A stretch of 64,000 nucleotides of DNA from positions 1-64,000 of the forward strand of contig QZDS01000019.1 in the NCBI GenBank assembly GCA_009917455.1, in the 5' to 3' direction. The translations under genes were made by a program, and so were the position numbers. Positions 8,706 to 17,573 of this stretch are shown in pieces. The first letter of the stretch is position 1; each line of letters begins with the position of its first letter. The notes below the pieces were generated by a model. It saw only the letters and a list, made by a program, of their open reading frames with translations. It was not told the DNA's origin and ran no database searches. The DNA comes from a bacterium 1xD8-48. Lineage in GTDB: Bacteria > Bacillota > Clostridia > Lachnospirales > Lachnospiraceae.

Positions 8706-9368
8706 ATGACAGCGGATAAAAAAGAATATCTGAAGGATATGGCGGAAAAGCTACGAAAAGTCTGGCCCGATAACGAAAGTATGACGGTGGTTTGCCACGG
8801 GCACAGCATTCCCTGCGGATACATGGCGGATAATGTCACAAGACCTTTTGACGCTTATCCGCATCTGTTTCATACCGCCCTGGCGGAGCGGTTTCCCCAT
8901 TCCGTGATAAACGTGATGGTAACGGCGACAGGGGGCGAAAATTCCCTTTCGGGGGCAAAAAGGTTTAAGCGGGACGTCCTTACCCACCGCCCGTATCTGG
9001 TAACGATTGATTACGGAAGAAACGATATGTTTCTTACGGAAGAACAGATGCGCGGGGCGTGGACAGACATGACAACAGATGCGGTGGACGCCGGATGCAA
9101 AGTGCTTCTGCTTACCCCGGCGCCGGACAGCGGCGCGGTTTATTATGAAGAAAACGAAAGGCGGCTTACGGATGCAAAAATGGCTGATATTATCCGAGAA
9201 ACTGCGGAGCGTTTTCAGGTGGGGCTTGCGGATGTCCACGGAACCTTTGAGAGGCTTTTTGCGCAGGGACATAAGAGAAGCGAATATGCGGCCAGTGTAA
9301 ATCATCCGAACAGACGGGGCCATGAAATTATTGCGGATTGTATGATGGAGTGGGTTCCGTATGTGTGA
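8706..9368 (+). CDS. SGNH/GDSL-type hydrolase
   Basis: A 220-residue protein with the SGNH block pattern: block I CHGHSIPCGY near residues 25-34, block II glycine region (TATGGENSLSG), block III DYGRNDM and block V NHPNRRGH with the Asp/His position replaced by Asn-His. Block I reads GHS instead of GDS, but the serine is retained. It lacks a signal peptide. Its ATG follows the esterase stop codon directly, so the two are translated together. Members deacetylate sugars; here it probably acts on the same imported glycan as the neighbouring esterase. Confidence 0.78.
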   Translation: MTADKKEYLKDMAEKLRKVWPDNESMTVVCHGHSIPCGYMADNVTRPFDAYPHLFHTALAERFPHSVINVMVTATGGENSLSGAKRFKRDVLTHRPYLVTIDYGRNDMFLTEEQMRGAWTDMTTDAVDAGCKVLLLTPAPDSGAVYYEENERRLTDAKMADIIRETAERFQVGLADVHGTFERLFAQGHKRSEYAASVNHPNRRGHEIIADCMMEWVPYV

Positions 9369-9382
9369 AGGGCTGTGAGATA

Positions 9383-9452
9383 AAAAATACGGAAGTCAAT
9401 CTTCAAATCAGCGTATGGCGGTTTGAAGGGATGGCTTCCGTGGAAGTTTTTA
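9383..9452. terminator. Bidirectional terminator between convergent genes
   Basis: Outer arms ACGGAAG/CTTCCGT (9389-9395, 9435-9441) and inner arms CTTCAAA/TTTGAAG (9401-9407, 9422-9428) form one long hairpin. A-rich sequence on its left and GTTTTT on its right let it work in both directions, ending the SGNH gene and the convergent minus-strand gene. Confidence 0.65.
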
Positions 9453-9791
9453 AGAAATGTGCTGTGAAATCCAGTCGATATATTTTTTACGGCTTATATA
9501 GGCGAGCTTGTATTTGCTTCCGTCTTTCATTGTAATCAAAACGCCAAAAGGAAAGAAAGGCGGCGTCATGCAGGGTTTTACCGATGCAATGTCTTTCATT
9601 TCAATTTCCCAGCTTGCGCTTGCCGTCCCGATTAATCCTGACGCCAGAAATACAACGCGCTGGTCTGTGAGGTAGGTTTTTCCGGATATCTGCCGGCTGC
9701 CGACTTGTTTGGGAGATTTCCAGCAGTCTGCAGTTACCCTCTCTGCAAAAACATTTTCCCCGTTTCGTGCTTCAAAAACTGGTTTGGCCAT
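9450..9791 (-). CDS. GRAM/PH-like domain protein
   Basis: A 113-residue soluble protein. The segment ISGKTYLTDQRVVFLASG followed by IEMKDIASVKPCMT and VLITMKDGSKYKLAYISRKKYIDWI matches the strand pattern of bacterial GRAM/PH-like domains, which bind lipids or proteins. No enzyme motif is present. GAGG precedes the ATG and a good promoter lies upstream. It is a stand-alone gene convergent with the esterase operon, and its biological role is unknown. Confidence 0.65.
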   Translation of the reverse strand: MAKPVFEARNGENVFAERVTADCWKSPKQVGSRQISGKTYLTDQRVVFLASGLIGTASASWEIEMKDIASVKPCMTPPFFPFGVLITMKDGSKYKLAYISRKKYIDWISQHIS

Positions 9792-9842
9792 AACTGTTTC
9801 CTCGCTTTTTCATTATGTGATAATAGCTATATTTTATTTTTA

Positions 9843-9871
9843 ATTATAGCAGAAATATGATTTTGATACAA
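9843..9871 (-). promoter_or_regulatory. Promoter of the GRAM-like gene
   Basis: On the minus strand TTGTAT (9871-9866), a 17-bp spacer and a perfect TATAAT (9848-9843), about 52 bp upstream of the start codon. Confidence 0.7.
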
Positions 9872-9892
9872 GGACGGAAAAGCGCGTTTTGC

Positions 9893-9921
9893 TTTACATG
9901 GAAACGACGTTTTGCTATAAT
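9893..9921 (+). promoter_or_regulatory. Promoter of the HD phosphohydrolase operon
   Basis: TTTACA (9893-9898), 17 bp, TATAAT (9916-9921). The transcript would start near 9928, giving a leader of about 180 nt that carries a hairpin followed by a U-rich tract. It is back to back with the GRAM gene promoter. Confidence 0.78.
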
Positions 9922-10039
9922 AAAATTATCCTGTAAATGCAGTGCATGTGGAAAGCAGGGATGATGATGACGACGAATGAAACGCAGGCTGTATCAGCAT
10001 CCGCTGTTAATAAATAACCGGAATAACAACTGACAATGA

Positions 10040-10089
10040 AAGGTGCAGAGCCTGTAAGCGGAAGGGTTCTGCGCCTTGTCTTTTCCTTT
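10040..10089 (+). terminator. Leader terminator (possible attenuator) upstream of the HD gene
   Basis: Arms AAGGTGCAGAGCC (10040-10052) and GGTTCTGCGCCTT (10065-10077) pair over 13 positions with two G-U pairs, followed by GTCTTTTCCTTT. This is a convincing intrinsic terminator placed between promoter and start codon, about 20 bp before the AGGAGG of the HD gene, so transcription of the gene must pass it. Confidence 0.65.
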
Positions 10090-10109
10090 GCATCATCAGG
10101 AGGTATTTC

Positions 10110-10889
10110 ATGGAAATCAATCGTCCAAAGGCAGCGGCAGGCTTTGCCGCCTATGTGAAAAATTACGACGTCAGCGACGGGAAAATCAGGCTGAAAATAG
10201 AGCATACCTATAAGGTTGCGGATTTATGTGAAAGGATTGCAAAATCGGAGGGCTGCCTGCCGCAGCAGGTGGATACGGCATGGCTTATCGGGCTTTTGCA
10301 TGACATTGGCCGTTTTGAGCAGCTTAAGCGTTTCGGAACGTTTATTGATTCCGAGTCCATCGACCATGCGGCTTTCGGAGCGGATTTACTGTTTGGAGAG
10401 GGACTGATACGGGAATTCGTTCAGGAGGACCTTGAGAATCCCCTGCTGGAAAGAGCCATCCGCACCCACAGCGCATTCCGGCTGCCGGAGGATTTTGACA
10501 GGGAAACTATGATGTTCTGCAATATCATAAGGGACGCCGACAAAATAGATATCATGCGCGTCAATGTGGAGAGCCCTCTGGAGGAAATCTACAACGTGTC
10601 CACGGAAAAACTGCGCGGCGACGTAATTTCCGACAGGGTTCTGGCCAGCTTTTTTGAGGAGCACGCGACTTTGAGGGATTATAAGAAAACTGCCGTAGAT
10701 TATATCGCCGGGCATATTTCGCTGGTCTATGAGTTGGTGTACCCTTACAGTATCCGGGAGGCATACAGGCAGGGATTTTTACATAAAATGATGGATTTTC
10801 AGTCGGATAATCCCCAAACCAGAGAGCAGTTTCAGATAATCAGACAAAGAGTGGAGAATTATCTGGAGACGAAAATGAAGCAGATTTGA
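10110..10889 (+). CDS. HD domain phosphohydrolase
   Basis: A 259-residue cytoplasmic HD-superfamily metal-dependent phosphohydrolase. The metal-binding HDIG motif is at residues 64-67 (LLHDIGRFEQ), preceded by the first His in HTYKVADLCERI and followed by the later Asp in IIRDADKIDIMRVN. There are no other domains. Family members hydrolyse nucleotides or phosphate esters; the substrate here is unknown. Translation starts after AGGAGG. It is preceded by a long leader with a terminator and followed 77 bp later by the GH2 gene, so the two may be co-transcribed. Confidence 0.82.
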   Translation: MEINRPKAAAGFAAYVKNYDVSDGKIRLKIEHTYKVADLCERIAKSEGCLPQQVDTAWLIGLLHDIGRFEQLKRFGTFIDSESIDHAAFGADLLFGEGLIREFVQEDLENPLLERAIRTHSAFRLPEDFDRETMMFCNIIRDADKIDIMRVNVESPLEEIYNVSTEKLRGDVISDRVLASFFEEHATLRDYKKTAVDYIAGHISLVYELVYPYSIREAYRQGFLHKMMDFQSDNPQTREQFQIIRQRVENYLETKMKQI

Positions 10890-10966
10890 AAGATGGAAAC
10901 AGAAAAGGCGCGGGCTGAGAAAAGGCGGCAAAAGGCTGTAGCAGCGTCGGAACAGGAGAGTAAAAA

Positions 10967-13453
10967 ATGGTGCGAGTGGAAAGAGAATTTATGGACGGCT
11001 GGCGTTTTGCCCTGACAAACGCCGGTAAAACAGAAAAGGAAACGCTGGATTTGAACTGCCCTGGGGAAGCTGCATTTCGGGAAGTTGCGCTGCCCCATGA
11101 CTGGGCGATTGCGGCGCAGATAAAGGAAGATGCAGAGCGGGGCGCAGACCAGGGATATTTCGACAGATGGGGAATCGGCTGGTACAGAAAGGATTTCGAG
11201 CTTTCGGAAATCAGGGAGAAGGTATGTTATTTTCTGGATTTTGGCGGTGTTTTTGAAGACAGCACCGTCTGGGTAAACGGAGTGGAAGCAGGAGGGTGCC
11301 ATTACGGCTGCCGGCCTTTCCGGCTGAATATCACAGAGGCTTTGCAGACCGGAAAAAATGAGATTCTGGTAAGGGTCAACAATACTGCCTCTCCGGCGGA
11401 CCGCTGGTACAGCGGATGCGGCATTTACCGCACAGTGAAATGGGTTGAGGTAAATGAAAGGCATCTTTTTGCGGAGGATGTGACGGTAAGAACAGAGGTT
11501 GCGGAAAAGGGGGCTTTTGTGCACGTAAAGGCGGAGGCGGACGGAGAGGTGAGGGCGGTTTTATCGCCGCTTTCAGAAGAACCGGAGTGCCGGGGCGGAT
11601 TTTTAGACAGAGAAGGTTTGGGCGGAATAAGAGAAGATTGTCAGCGCGGAGAAAAGGAATTCTGCGCTGAGGCAGAAGGAAAAGGCGGAGAATGGCTCAC
11701 CCTGGCGGTAGAAAATCCCCGGCTCTGGTCGGCGGAGGAGCCCTTTTGCTATAAGTTGACACTTTCCCTGATGGAGGAAGGTCAGTCTGTGGATGAGATT
11801 TCCCTCAGGATTGGCATACGCAAGGTGGAATTCCTTTCGGGAAAGGGGCTGTTCGTCAACGGAAAGGAAACTGTTCTGAAGGGAGTCTGTCTCCATCAGG
11901 ATATGGGCTGCCGGGGAACTGCGGCAAAAAAAGAGATGTGGCGGCAGCGGCTTTTGGATTTAAAGGAAATGGGATGCAACGCTATCCGGGCGGCGCATCA
12001 TATGCACTCGGAGGAGTTCCTTGATTTATGCGACGAGCTGGGTTTCTATGTGTATGAGGAGTGCTTTGACAAATGGACGGGCGGCCTTTACGGAAGATAT
12101 TTTGAAACGGATTGGAAGAAAGATGTAAGGGCTATGATTGACAGAGACAAAAACCGTCCCAGCGTGATTATCTGGGGCGTAGGCAACGAGGTGGAAAATC
12201 AGGGACAGCCCTCCATGCTGGCGATTTTGAAGGAGCTGACGGATTATGTGCGGGCTCTGGACAGCAGCCGCCCCGTTACCTGCGCCATGAATCCTCATTT
12301 TAAGAGGGAAAGCAACGTGAACGTCAGGACGGTTACGGATATCCAGCAGTTTGTGGACGAGGTTTCCGACACGGAGATTACCGACAATGGGGAGCGGATA
12401 GAGAGGATTTGCGCAATCGGACGGCTGGTGGATATCATTTCCTGTAATTATCAGGAGCAGTGGTATTCCATAATTCATGAGGCCATGCCGGAGAAGCTGA
12501 TTCTGGGAACGGAAATTTATCAGTACTTCTGCGGACACTCTGACCAGATGCAGAATTATACGGAAGAAAATCCCTCTCTGGTGCCTTTTCGTTACCCGTG
12601 GTGCATCGGCGGCATGATTTGGACGGGGATTGACTATCTGGGAGAATCCATGGGATATCCCTCCAAAGGCTGGAGCGGCTCAATGATTCGAACAAACGGT
12701 GAGAGGAGGGCCAATTACTATACCCTGCAAAGCTATTGGCGAAAAGAACCCATGGTACACTTTGCGGTGCTGGATGCTTCCTTCGGGGATGAAATGGTCA
12801 AGGAACACTGGGACGCGCCCATGTATATGGAGCATTGGGATTTCCCCTGGCTTAAGCGGGGAGTGATTCCCTACAGAATTGCCACTAACTGTGAAGAGGC
12901 GGAAGTTTATTTAAACGGAAAGCGGCTGTATGTGAAAAAGCCTGCGGATTTCCCGAACGGAATCATTACCGGATATCTTCCCTGGCAGCCCGGGGAGGTG
13001 AAGGCAGTCGGTTACCGGAACGGGAAGGAGGCGGCGCGCCATGTGGTAAGAACGCCGGAGAAGGCGGAGAGGCTTGTATTTACATTTCCTGCGGTTTTGC
13101 CGATGGAGGTCGGGCAGGAAACGCTCTTAACCGTTCATGCGGTGGACGCCCATGGTATCATAAACATGCGGACAAGGGCTGAGGTTTCCTTTGAGGTAGA
13201 AGGAGCGGCTGAGATTCCGGGAGTGGATAACGGGGATTTGACAGACCATACCCCGTATCAGAGCCGCCGGATTTCACTGTACCGCGGAGCCGCCAGCGTG
13301 GTGATTCGCATGACAAAGCAGGACTGCGAAGGAAAGGGACCCGGTATTACAGCCGGAGGCCAGGGGGAAGAATTAACAAAGGAAAAGTACGTTAAGGTAC
13401 GGGCGTCTGCGGAAGGCCTGGAAAGCGCGGAAATTATCGTGAGGCGAATTTAG
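10967..13453 (+). CDS. Glycoside hydrolase family 2 (beta-galactosidase-like)
   Basis: An 828-residue GH2 enzyme. The order is a sugar-binding jelly-roll (about 1-190, PHDWAI and WYRKDFEL are typical), an Ig-like domain, then the TIM barrel. Predicted acid/base Glu408 lies in WGVGNEVE and the nucleophile is Glu516 in LGTEIYQ. C-terminal Ig-like domains follow (VYLNGKRL, then EVEGAAEIPGVDNGD), as in DUF4982-type GH2 proteins. No signal peptide is present, so it acts in the cytoplasm on imported oligosaccharide. GH2 includes beta-galactosidases, beta-glucuronidases and others; sequence alone does not settle which. The 330 bp after it hold no gene I can support. Confidence 0.88.
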   Translation: MVRVEREFMDGWRFALTNAGKTEKETLDLNCPGEAAFREVALPHDWAIAAQIKEDAERGADQGYFDRWGIGWYRKDFELSEIREKVCYFLDFGGVFEDSTVWVNGVEAGGCHYGCRPFRLNITEALQTGKNEILVRVNNTASPADRWYSGCGIYRTVKWVEVNERHLFAEDVTVRTEVAEKGAFVHVKAEADGEVRAVLSPLSEEPECRGGFLDREGLGGIREDCQRGEKEFCAEAEGKGGEWLTLAVENPRLWSAEEPFCYKLTLSLMEEGQSVDEISLRIGIRKVEFLSGKGLFVNGKETVLKGVCLHQDMGCRGTAAKKEMWRQRLLDLKEMGCNAIRAAHHMHSEEFLDLCDELGFYVYEECFDKWTGGLYGRYFETDWKKDVRAMIDRDKNRPSVIIWGVGNEVENQGQPSMLAILKELTDYVRALDSSRPVTCAMNPHFKRESNVNVRTVTDIQQFVDEVSDTEITDNGERIERICAIGRLVDIISCNYQEQWYSIIHEAMPEKLILGTEIYQYFCGHSDQMQNYTEENPSLVPFRYPWCIGGMIWTGIDYLGESMGYPSKGWSGSMIRTNGERRANYYTLQSYWRKEPMVHFAVLDASFGDEMVKEHWDAPMYMEHWDFPWLKRGVIPYRIATNCEEAEVYLNGKRLYVKKPADFPNGIITGYLPWQPGEVKAVGYRNGKEAARHVVRTPEKAERLVFTFPAVLPMEVGQETLLTVHAVDAHGIINMRTRAEVSFEVEGAAEIPGVDNGDLTDHTPYQSRRISLYRGAASVVIRMTKQDCEGKGPGITAGGQGEELTKEKYVKVRASAEGLESAEIIVRRI

Positions 13454-13783
13454 CGGACGAAAGGCTGCAGTTACTGCGGAATCAGAGACAGGTGTCAAAA
13501 TTTTAGAACATTGACAAAGCCCTCTGAAAGCCCCGGACACGGGCAAAAAGCAGCGGAAATGCAGCAAGTACAGGTATTTGCGGGTAAGGAACGGAAAAGG
13601 CATTGCTTACAGTAAATTTGTGTGGGCAGTGTCTTTTTTTCTGCCCGAACAGGAAAAATATGCGAAGAAAAACAAAAGAAACGGGAGAGGAAGTGCGAAA
13701 AATTTAAACACTTTACCCAAAAAGCGGGATAGATTTACACTTGGACTATACAAAACAACAGGAAAGGGTGGGGGTATGGAAGA
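13454..13783. other. Intergenic region before the second ABC operon
   Basis: No supported gene. It contains a small hairpin with GGGCAG/CTGCCC arms and a T-rich loop near 13623-13646, and presumably the promoter of the ABC operon, but no convincing -35/-10 pair. An in-frame stretch at 13578-13805 is not coding-like. Confidence 0.4.
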
Positions 13784-14773
13784 ATGGGAATTAAAAGTGC
13801 AATAATAAAGTCCGGGCGTACGTTTCGGAAGAGGAAGCCGGAAAAGGCAAAGACAAAAGTAAAGAAGAAGGGCGGAGGAAAAGAATACTGGAAAAACAAC
13901 TGGCAGTTATATGTGCTGGTGCTGCCGGCCATCATTTACTTTTTCGTATTTAATTATCTGCCGCTGTACGGAATCCAGATTGCATTTAAGGATTATAAGG
14001 CGGTGAGCGGAATTGCAGGAAGCGCGTGGGTGGGGCTGAAGCATTTTAAAGAGTTCTTCAACGCCTACTATTTTAAGAGGCTGTTATCCAATACCTTTTT
14101 GCTGAACATCTACTATCTGTTATGGAGCTTTCCGGCGCCGGTATTTCTGGCAATTTTGCTGAATCAGCTCCGGGGAGCAAAAAAGAAACGGTTTATCCAG
14201 ACAACGATTTACGTGCCGTACTTTATTTCAACGGTGGTACTGGCCGGAATGCTTTACATATTTTTATCGCCCACCAGCGGAATCTTCAATGTGATTCGTC
14301 AGGCTATGGGAATGCAGGCAATTGATTATATGTCGGATGCGGGAGCCTTCCGGAGCATCTACATTATTTCGGGAATCTGGCAGTCGGCAGGGTACGGAAC
14401 AATTCTTTATATCGCAACTCTCACCGGCATAGACCAGTCCTTATATGAGGCGGCGGAAATCGACGGCGCAAGCATCTGGCAGAAGATTCGCTACATTGAT
14501 TTGCCCAGTCTGGTACCTACGATTATGATGGTGTTTATACTTGACTGCGGAAAGCTCCTTTCCAGCGATACCAATAAGGCCCTGGTAATGCAGACGGCAG
14601 GGAACATCCCCACATCGGATATTATCGGCGTTTATGTCTACAACGTGGGTCTGGGAAGCGGGCAGTTTTCCTACACGGCGGCCATCGGGCTTTTCATCAA
14701 TATCATTAACTTTGTGATGATAATTGCAGTAAACCGCATTTCGAAAAAGACCACAGATGTGGGACTGTTTTAA
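13784..14773 (+). CDS. ABC transporter permease (LplB type)
   Basis: A 329-residue permease of the LplB/YtcP subfamily used for complex oligosaccharides. A basic N-terminal tail of about 35 residues precedes the first membrane segment (WQLYVLVLPAIIYFFVFNYLPLYGIQIAFKDY is the subfamily hallmark). The EAA loop reads LYEAAEIDGASIWQKIRYIDLP. Together with the next permease and the 15719 lipoprotein it makes a CUT1-like importer. Its ATPase is missing from the operon, implying a shared one. The operon is followed by an AraC regulator, GH115 and GH28, so the substrate is likely an acidic oligosaccharide (inference). Confidence 0.9.
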   Translation: MGIKSAIIKSGRTFRKRKPEKAKTKVKKKGGGKEYWKNNWQLYVLVLPAIIYFFVFNYLPLYGIQIAFKDYKAVSGIAGSAWVGLKHFKEFFNAYYFKRLLSNTFLLNIYYLLWSFPAPVFLAILLNQLRGAKKKRFIQTTIYVPYFISTVVLAGMLYIFLSPTSGIFNVIRQAMGMQAIDYMSDAGAFRSIYIISGIWQSAGYGTILYIATLTGIDQSLYEAAEIDGASIWQKIRYIDLPSLVPTIMMVFILDCGKLLSSDTNKALVMQTAGNIPTSDIIGVYVYNVGLGSGQFSYTAAIGLFINIINFVMIIAVNRISKKTTDVGLF

Positions 14774-14789
14774 AAGGGGGTGAGCAAAG

Positions 14790-15695
14790 ATGAACAAAAA
14801 AGAAATAAGCCTGTCTAACAGAGTATTCCATATTTTCAATACGATTGTGTGGATAGTGGTAATGTTTCTGATAGTGTACCCCTTGTATCTGGTAATCATT
14901 GCATCGGTTTCCGACCCGGACGCAATCATAAGGGGAGAGGTTATCTGGCATCCGGTGAATTTTTCCCTTGTAGGGTACAAGGCGGTTTTTAAGAACGGCG
15001 AGCTGCTCCGCTCCTACGGGAATTCAATTATTTATACTTTCTTAAGCGTCATTATCAGTATCGGGGTAACGCTGGCGGCGGCGTATACGCTGTCAAGGCC
15101 GAAGTTTAAGGGCAAGGCACTGATAAACCTGTTCTTCGTCTTTACCATGTTTTTCAACGGAGGACTGATACCCACCTTTCTGGTGATGCGGGATATCCAT
15201 CTGTACAATTCGCCTCTGATTATGATTCTGATGGGGTGCGTCAGTGTGTGGAACCTGATGGTGGCAAGGACTTATATCCAGTCCAGTATCCCGCACGAGC
15301 TTTACGAGGCGGCCATGCTGGACGGGGCAAGCCATTTCCAGTACTTTTTCAAAATAGTGCTGCCTCTTTGCAAAACCATTGTGGCGGTGCTTGCGGTGTA
15401 CTACGGAGTGGCAAAGTGGAACGACTACTTTACCGGACTGGTCTATCTGCGGGACAGAAGTCTTCTCCCCTTACAGACCATTCTCCGGGAAATCCTGGCG
15501 ACTTTGCAGGTGGATAAGTCCAGCTATATGATGACAATGGCGGACAACGCCGAGAGCATGGCCGAAGCCATGCGGGTGGCAAACGTGGTGAAATACTGCG
15601 TGATTGTGGTGGCAACCGGGCCGGTGGTAATTCTTTACGGCTTTATGCAGAAGTATTTTGAAAAAGGTGTTATGATTGGCTCTTTAAAGGGCTGA
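14790..15695 (+). CDS. ABC transporter permease (YtcP type)
   Basis: A 301-residue partner permease. [36 protein letters not shown] at the N-terminus, the EAA loop ([24 protein letters not shown]) and the C-terminal [14 protein letters not shown] are typical of YtcP proteins. It starts 16 bp after the LplB-type gene behind GGGGGTG. Six membrane helices are expected. Confidence 0.9.
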   Translation: MNKKEISLSNRVFHIFNTIVWIVVMFLIVYPLYLVIIASVSDPDAIIRGEVIWHPVNFSLVGYKAVFKNGELLRSYGNSIIYTFLSVIISIGVTLAAAYTLSRPKFKGKALINLFFVFTMFFNGGLIPTFLVMRDIHLYNSPLIMILMGCVSVWNLMVARTYIQSSIPHELYEAAMLDGASHFQYFFKIVLPLCKTIVAVLAVYYGVAKWNDYFTGLVYLRDRSLLPLQTILREILATLQVDKSSYMMTMADNAESMAEAMRVANVVKYCVIVVATGPVVILYGFMQKYFEKGVMIGSLKG

Positions 15696-15718
15696 CACAA
15701 AAAAGGAGGATAAAATTA

Positions 15719-17413
15719 ATGAAGAAAAAACTGATTGCAGCTTTATTGACAACAGCCATGTTATTTACCGGCCTTACCGGATGCGGCGGTTCATCGGAGG
15801 GCGGAGCACAGACAGGCAAGACAGACAGCGCGGCCACGGAGGAAACCGGGGAAAGCGCCGGAGGGGAAACCGCGGCGGCAGCGGAGCCGGGGGATAATTT
15901 CAATGAAACAGGCTACCCCATTGTAAACGAGCCGATTACTTTGAAGGTGCTTCTTGGAATCAGAGACGTGGATTCCTTAACGCCCACGGAGGAAATGCCC
16001 GCCCTTGTAAGACTGGAAGAACAGACAGGCATTCATATTGAATGGGAAATCATCAAGGGAGCGGACTGGGAGACAAAGCTGAATCTGATGTTTGCTTCGG
16101 GAGAATACCCGGACATCATTCTTTCCTGTAATACTACGGTTGATGATGAGGAGTATGGCGTTACCCAGCAGATTCTGATTCCTCTGGAGGATGCGATTGC
16201 CAAATATATGCCTACTTATATGGAGCGTGTAAACGCGGAGGATTCCGACCCCACCACGGGCCTCGTGGCTTCCGACGGACATACTTATTCCGTGGGCTAT
16301 CTGGTGGGACAGAACATCAATACCAACGCCCACTATTTTATCAATCAGACCTGGCTGGACAACCTGAATCTGGAAACGCCCACCACACTGGAAGAACTGA
16401 CAGAGGTTCTGCGCGCCTTCAAGACACAGGACCCTAACGGAAACGGAGAGGCGGACGAGGTTCCGCTGGAAATGAACCTGGACGGAGGAGCTTACTACGG
16501 TGTCCGCTATATGCTCCCTATGTTCGGAATCCCATGCGACCATGAAAAGTGGATTTATCTTGACGACGATAAGAAGGTTCAGTTTGCGGCGACCCAGCAG
16601 GGCTTCAGAGAATGTATGGAATGGCTGAACCTGTGTTATACGGAAGGGCTGGTTGACCCGGAAATCATTTCTCAGGACGTCAACACAGTAGAGACAAAGC
16701 TGAAAGAAGGCAATGTGGGATTCTTTGCCGCATGGCGGCTTCTGGCAATGGGATTTGACGACGGCGTGGCAAAGGACTGTACGCTTTATATGCCCGCGGG
16801 TCCCGAGGGAAGAAAAGCAAGCCTTCTCCGTTACATAGAAATGGCAAAGCCGGAGTCCGGCGCGTTCCTTACATCGACAAACGAGCATGTGGCGGAGAGC
16901 CTTCGCTGGCTGGATGCGCTTCTGGAGACGGAAACCATGTTTTCCCTGTATTACGGCGAGCAGGATGCCGGCGATGAGAAGATGGGATGGGAATACGACG
17001 CTGAAAACGGTAAAATCAACGCCCTTGCCGACGGTTCCGTTGAAGTGAAGAATTGTCTGGACTGCAATACATTATTCTTTGCGCCCGGTAAATATATCTC
17101 AGAGACCTTTAATATGCCGCCGCAGAGAATTGAAAAGACCGATTACTGTACAAAGTATGATGATGCGGGTATTATCCAGAAGTATTCCAACGATTATTTA
17201 AAGCTTGCGCCTCTGACCGCGGAACAGCTCCAACAGCTTTCACTGAAAGAAACGGATATCAAAAACGCGGTGGAGGAAAATATGGCTGCCTTTATCACTC
17301 AGGGCGTGACCGATGAGAGCTGGGATGCGTTCATGAAGCTGTTTGAGGGAATGGACGTAGCCGGTTACGTGAAGGTTTATCAGGACGCCATCGACCAGAT
17401 GGATATCCGGTAA
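15719..17413 (+). CDS. ABC transporter substrate-binding lipoprotein (LipO/YtcQ type)
   Basis: A 564-residue binding protein, longer than ordinary CUT1 binders and typical of LplB/YtcP systems. The lipobox LTGC gives lipidated Cys22, followed by a Glu/Ala/Gly-rich linker to about residue 58. A calcium-loop-like segment ([12 protein letters not shown]) lies near residues 240-251, as is common in this subfamily. AAGGAGG precedes the ATG, 23 bp after the permease. It should be the most abundant product of the operon and sets substrate specificity. Confidence 0.9.
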   Translation: MKKKLIAALLTTAMLFTGLTGCGGSSEGGAQTGKTDSAATEETGESAGGETAAAAEPGDNFNETGYPIVNEPITLKVLLGIRDVDSLTPTEEMPALVRLEEQTGIHIEWEIIKGADWETKLNLMFASGEYPDIILSCNTTVDDEEYGVTQQILIPLEDAIAKYMPTYMERVNAEDSDPTTGLVASDGHTYSVGYLVGQNINTNAHYFINQTWLDNLNLETPTTLEELTEVLRAFKTQDPNGNGEADEVPLEMNLDGGAYYGVRYMLPMFGIPCDHEKWIYLDDDKKVQFAATQQGFRECMEWLNLCYTEGLVDPEIISQDVNTVETKLKEGNVGFFAAWRLLAMGFDDGVAKDCTLYMPAGPEGRKASLLRYIEMAKPESGAFLTSTNEHVAESLRWLDALLETETMFSLYYGEQDAGDEKMGWEYDAENGKINALADGSVEVKNCLDCNTLFFAPGKYISETFNMPPQRIEKTDYCTKYDDAGIIQKYSNDYLKLAPLTAEQLQQLSLKETDIKNAVEENMAAFITQGVTDESWDAFMKLFEGMDVAGYVKVYQDAIDQMDIR

Positions 17414-17438
17414 AAATATTATTTAAGTAAAGACGATG

Positions 17439-17503
17439 GTCCTGACGCAGGTCAGGACTGTCTCCAAAAGCCGACTTGACATAAAGGATAAGCCGGCTTT
17501 TGG
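17439..17503 (+). terminator. Double hairpin after the ABC operon
   Basis: The first hairpin is GTCCTGAC/GTCAGGAC (17439-17446, 17451-17458). The second pairs CCAAAAGCCG with CGGCTTTTGG (17464-17473, 17494-17503). There is no strong U-tract, so they may stabilise the mRNA 3' end or partly terminate before the regulator gene. Confidence 0.45.
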
Positions 17504-17514
17504 GGATAAATGGA

Positions 17515-17543
17515 TTTACTTTTGCGAGAAGATATCTGATAAT
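17515..17543 (+). promoter_or_regulatory. Promoter of the AraC-type membrane regulator
   Basis: TTTACT (17515-17520), 17 bp, GATAAT (17538-17543). It lies 30 bp before the preferred start codon, suggesting the regulator has its own basal transcription. Confidence 0.55.
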
Positions 17544-17573
17544 AGAAAAAACAGAAAACCCGGGGGAAGTCGG

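Noticed and set aside
13623-13646. Terminator after the GH2 gene
   Set aside because: The stem is only 6 bp and the T-run is in the loop, not after the stem.
13578-13805. 75-codon plus-strand frame between GH2 and the second importer
   Set aside because: Composition is not coding-like, it overlaps the permease start and no ribosome binding site precedes it.
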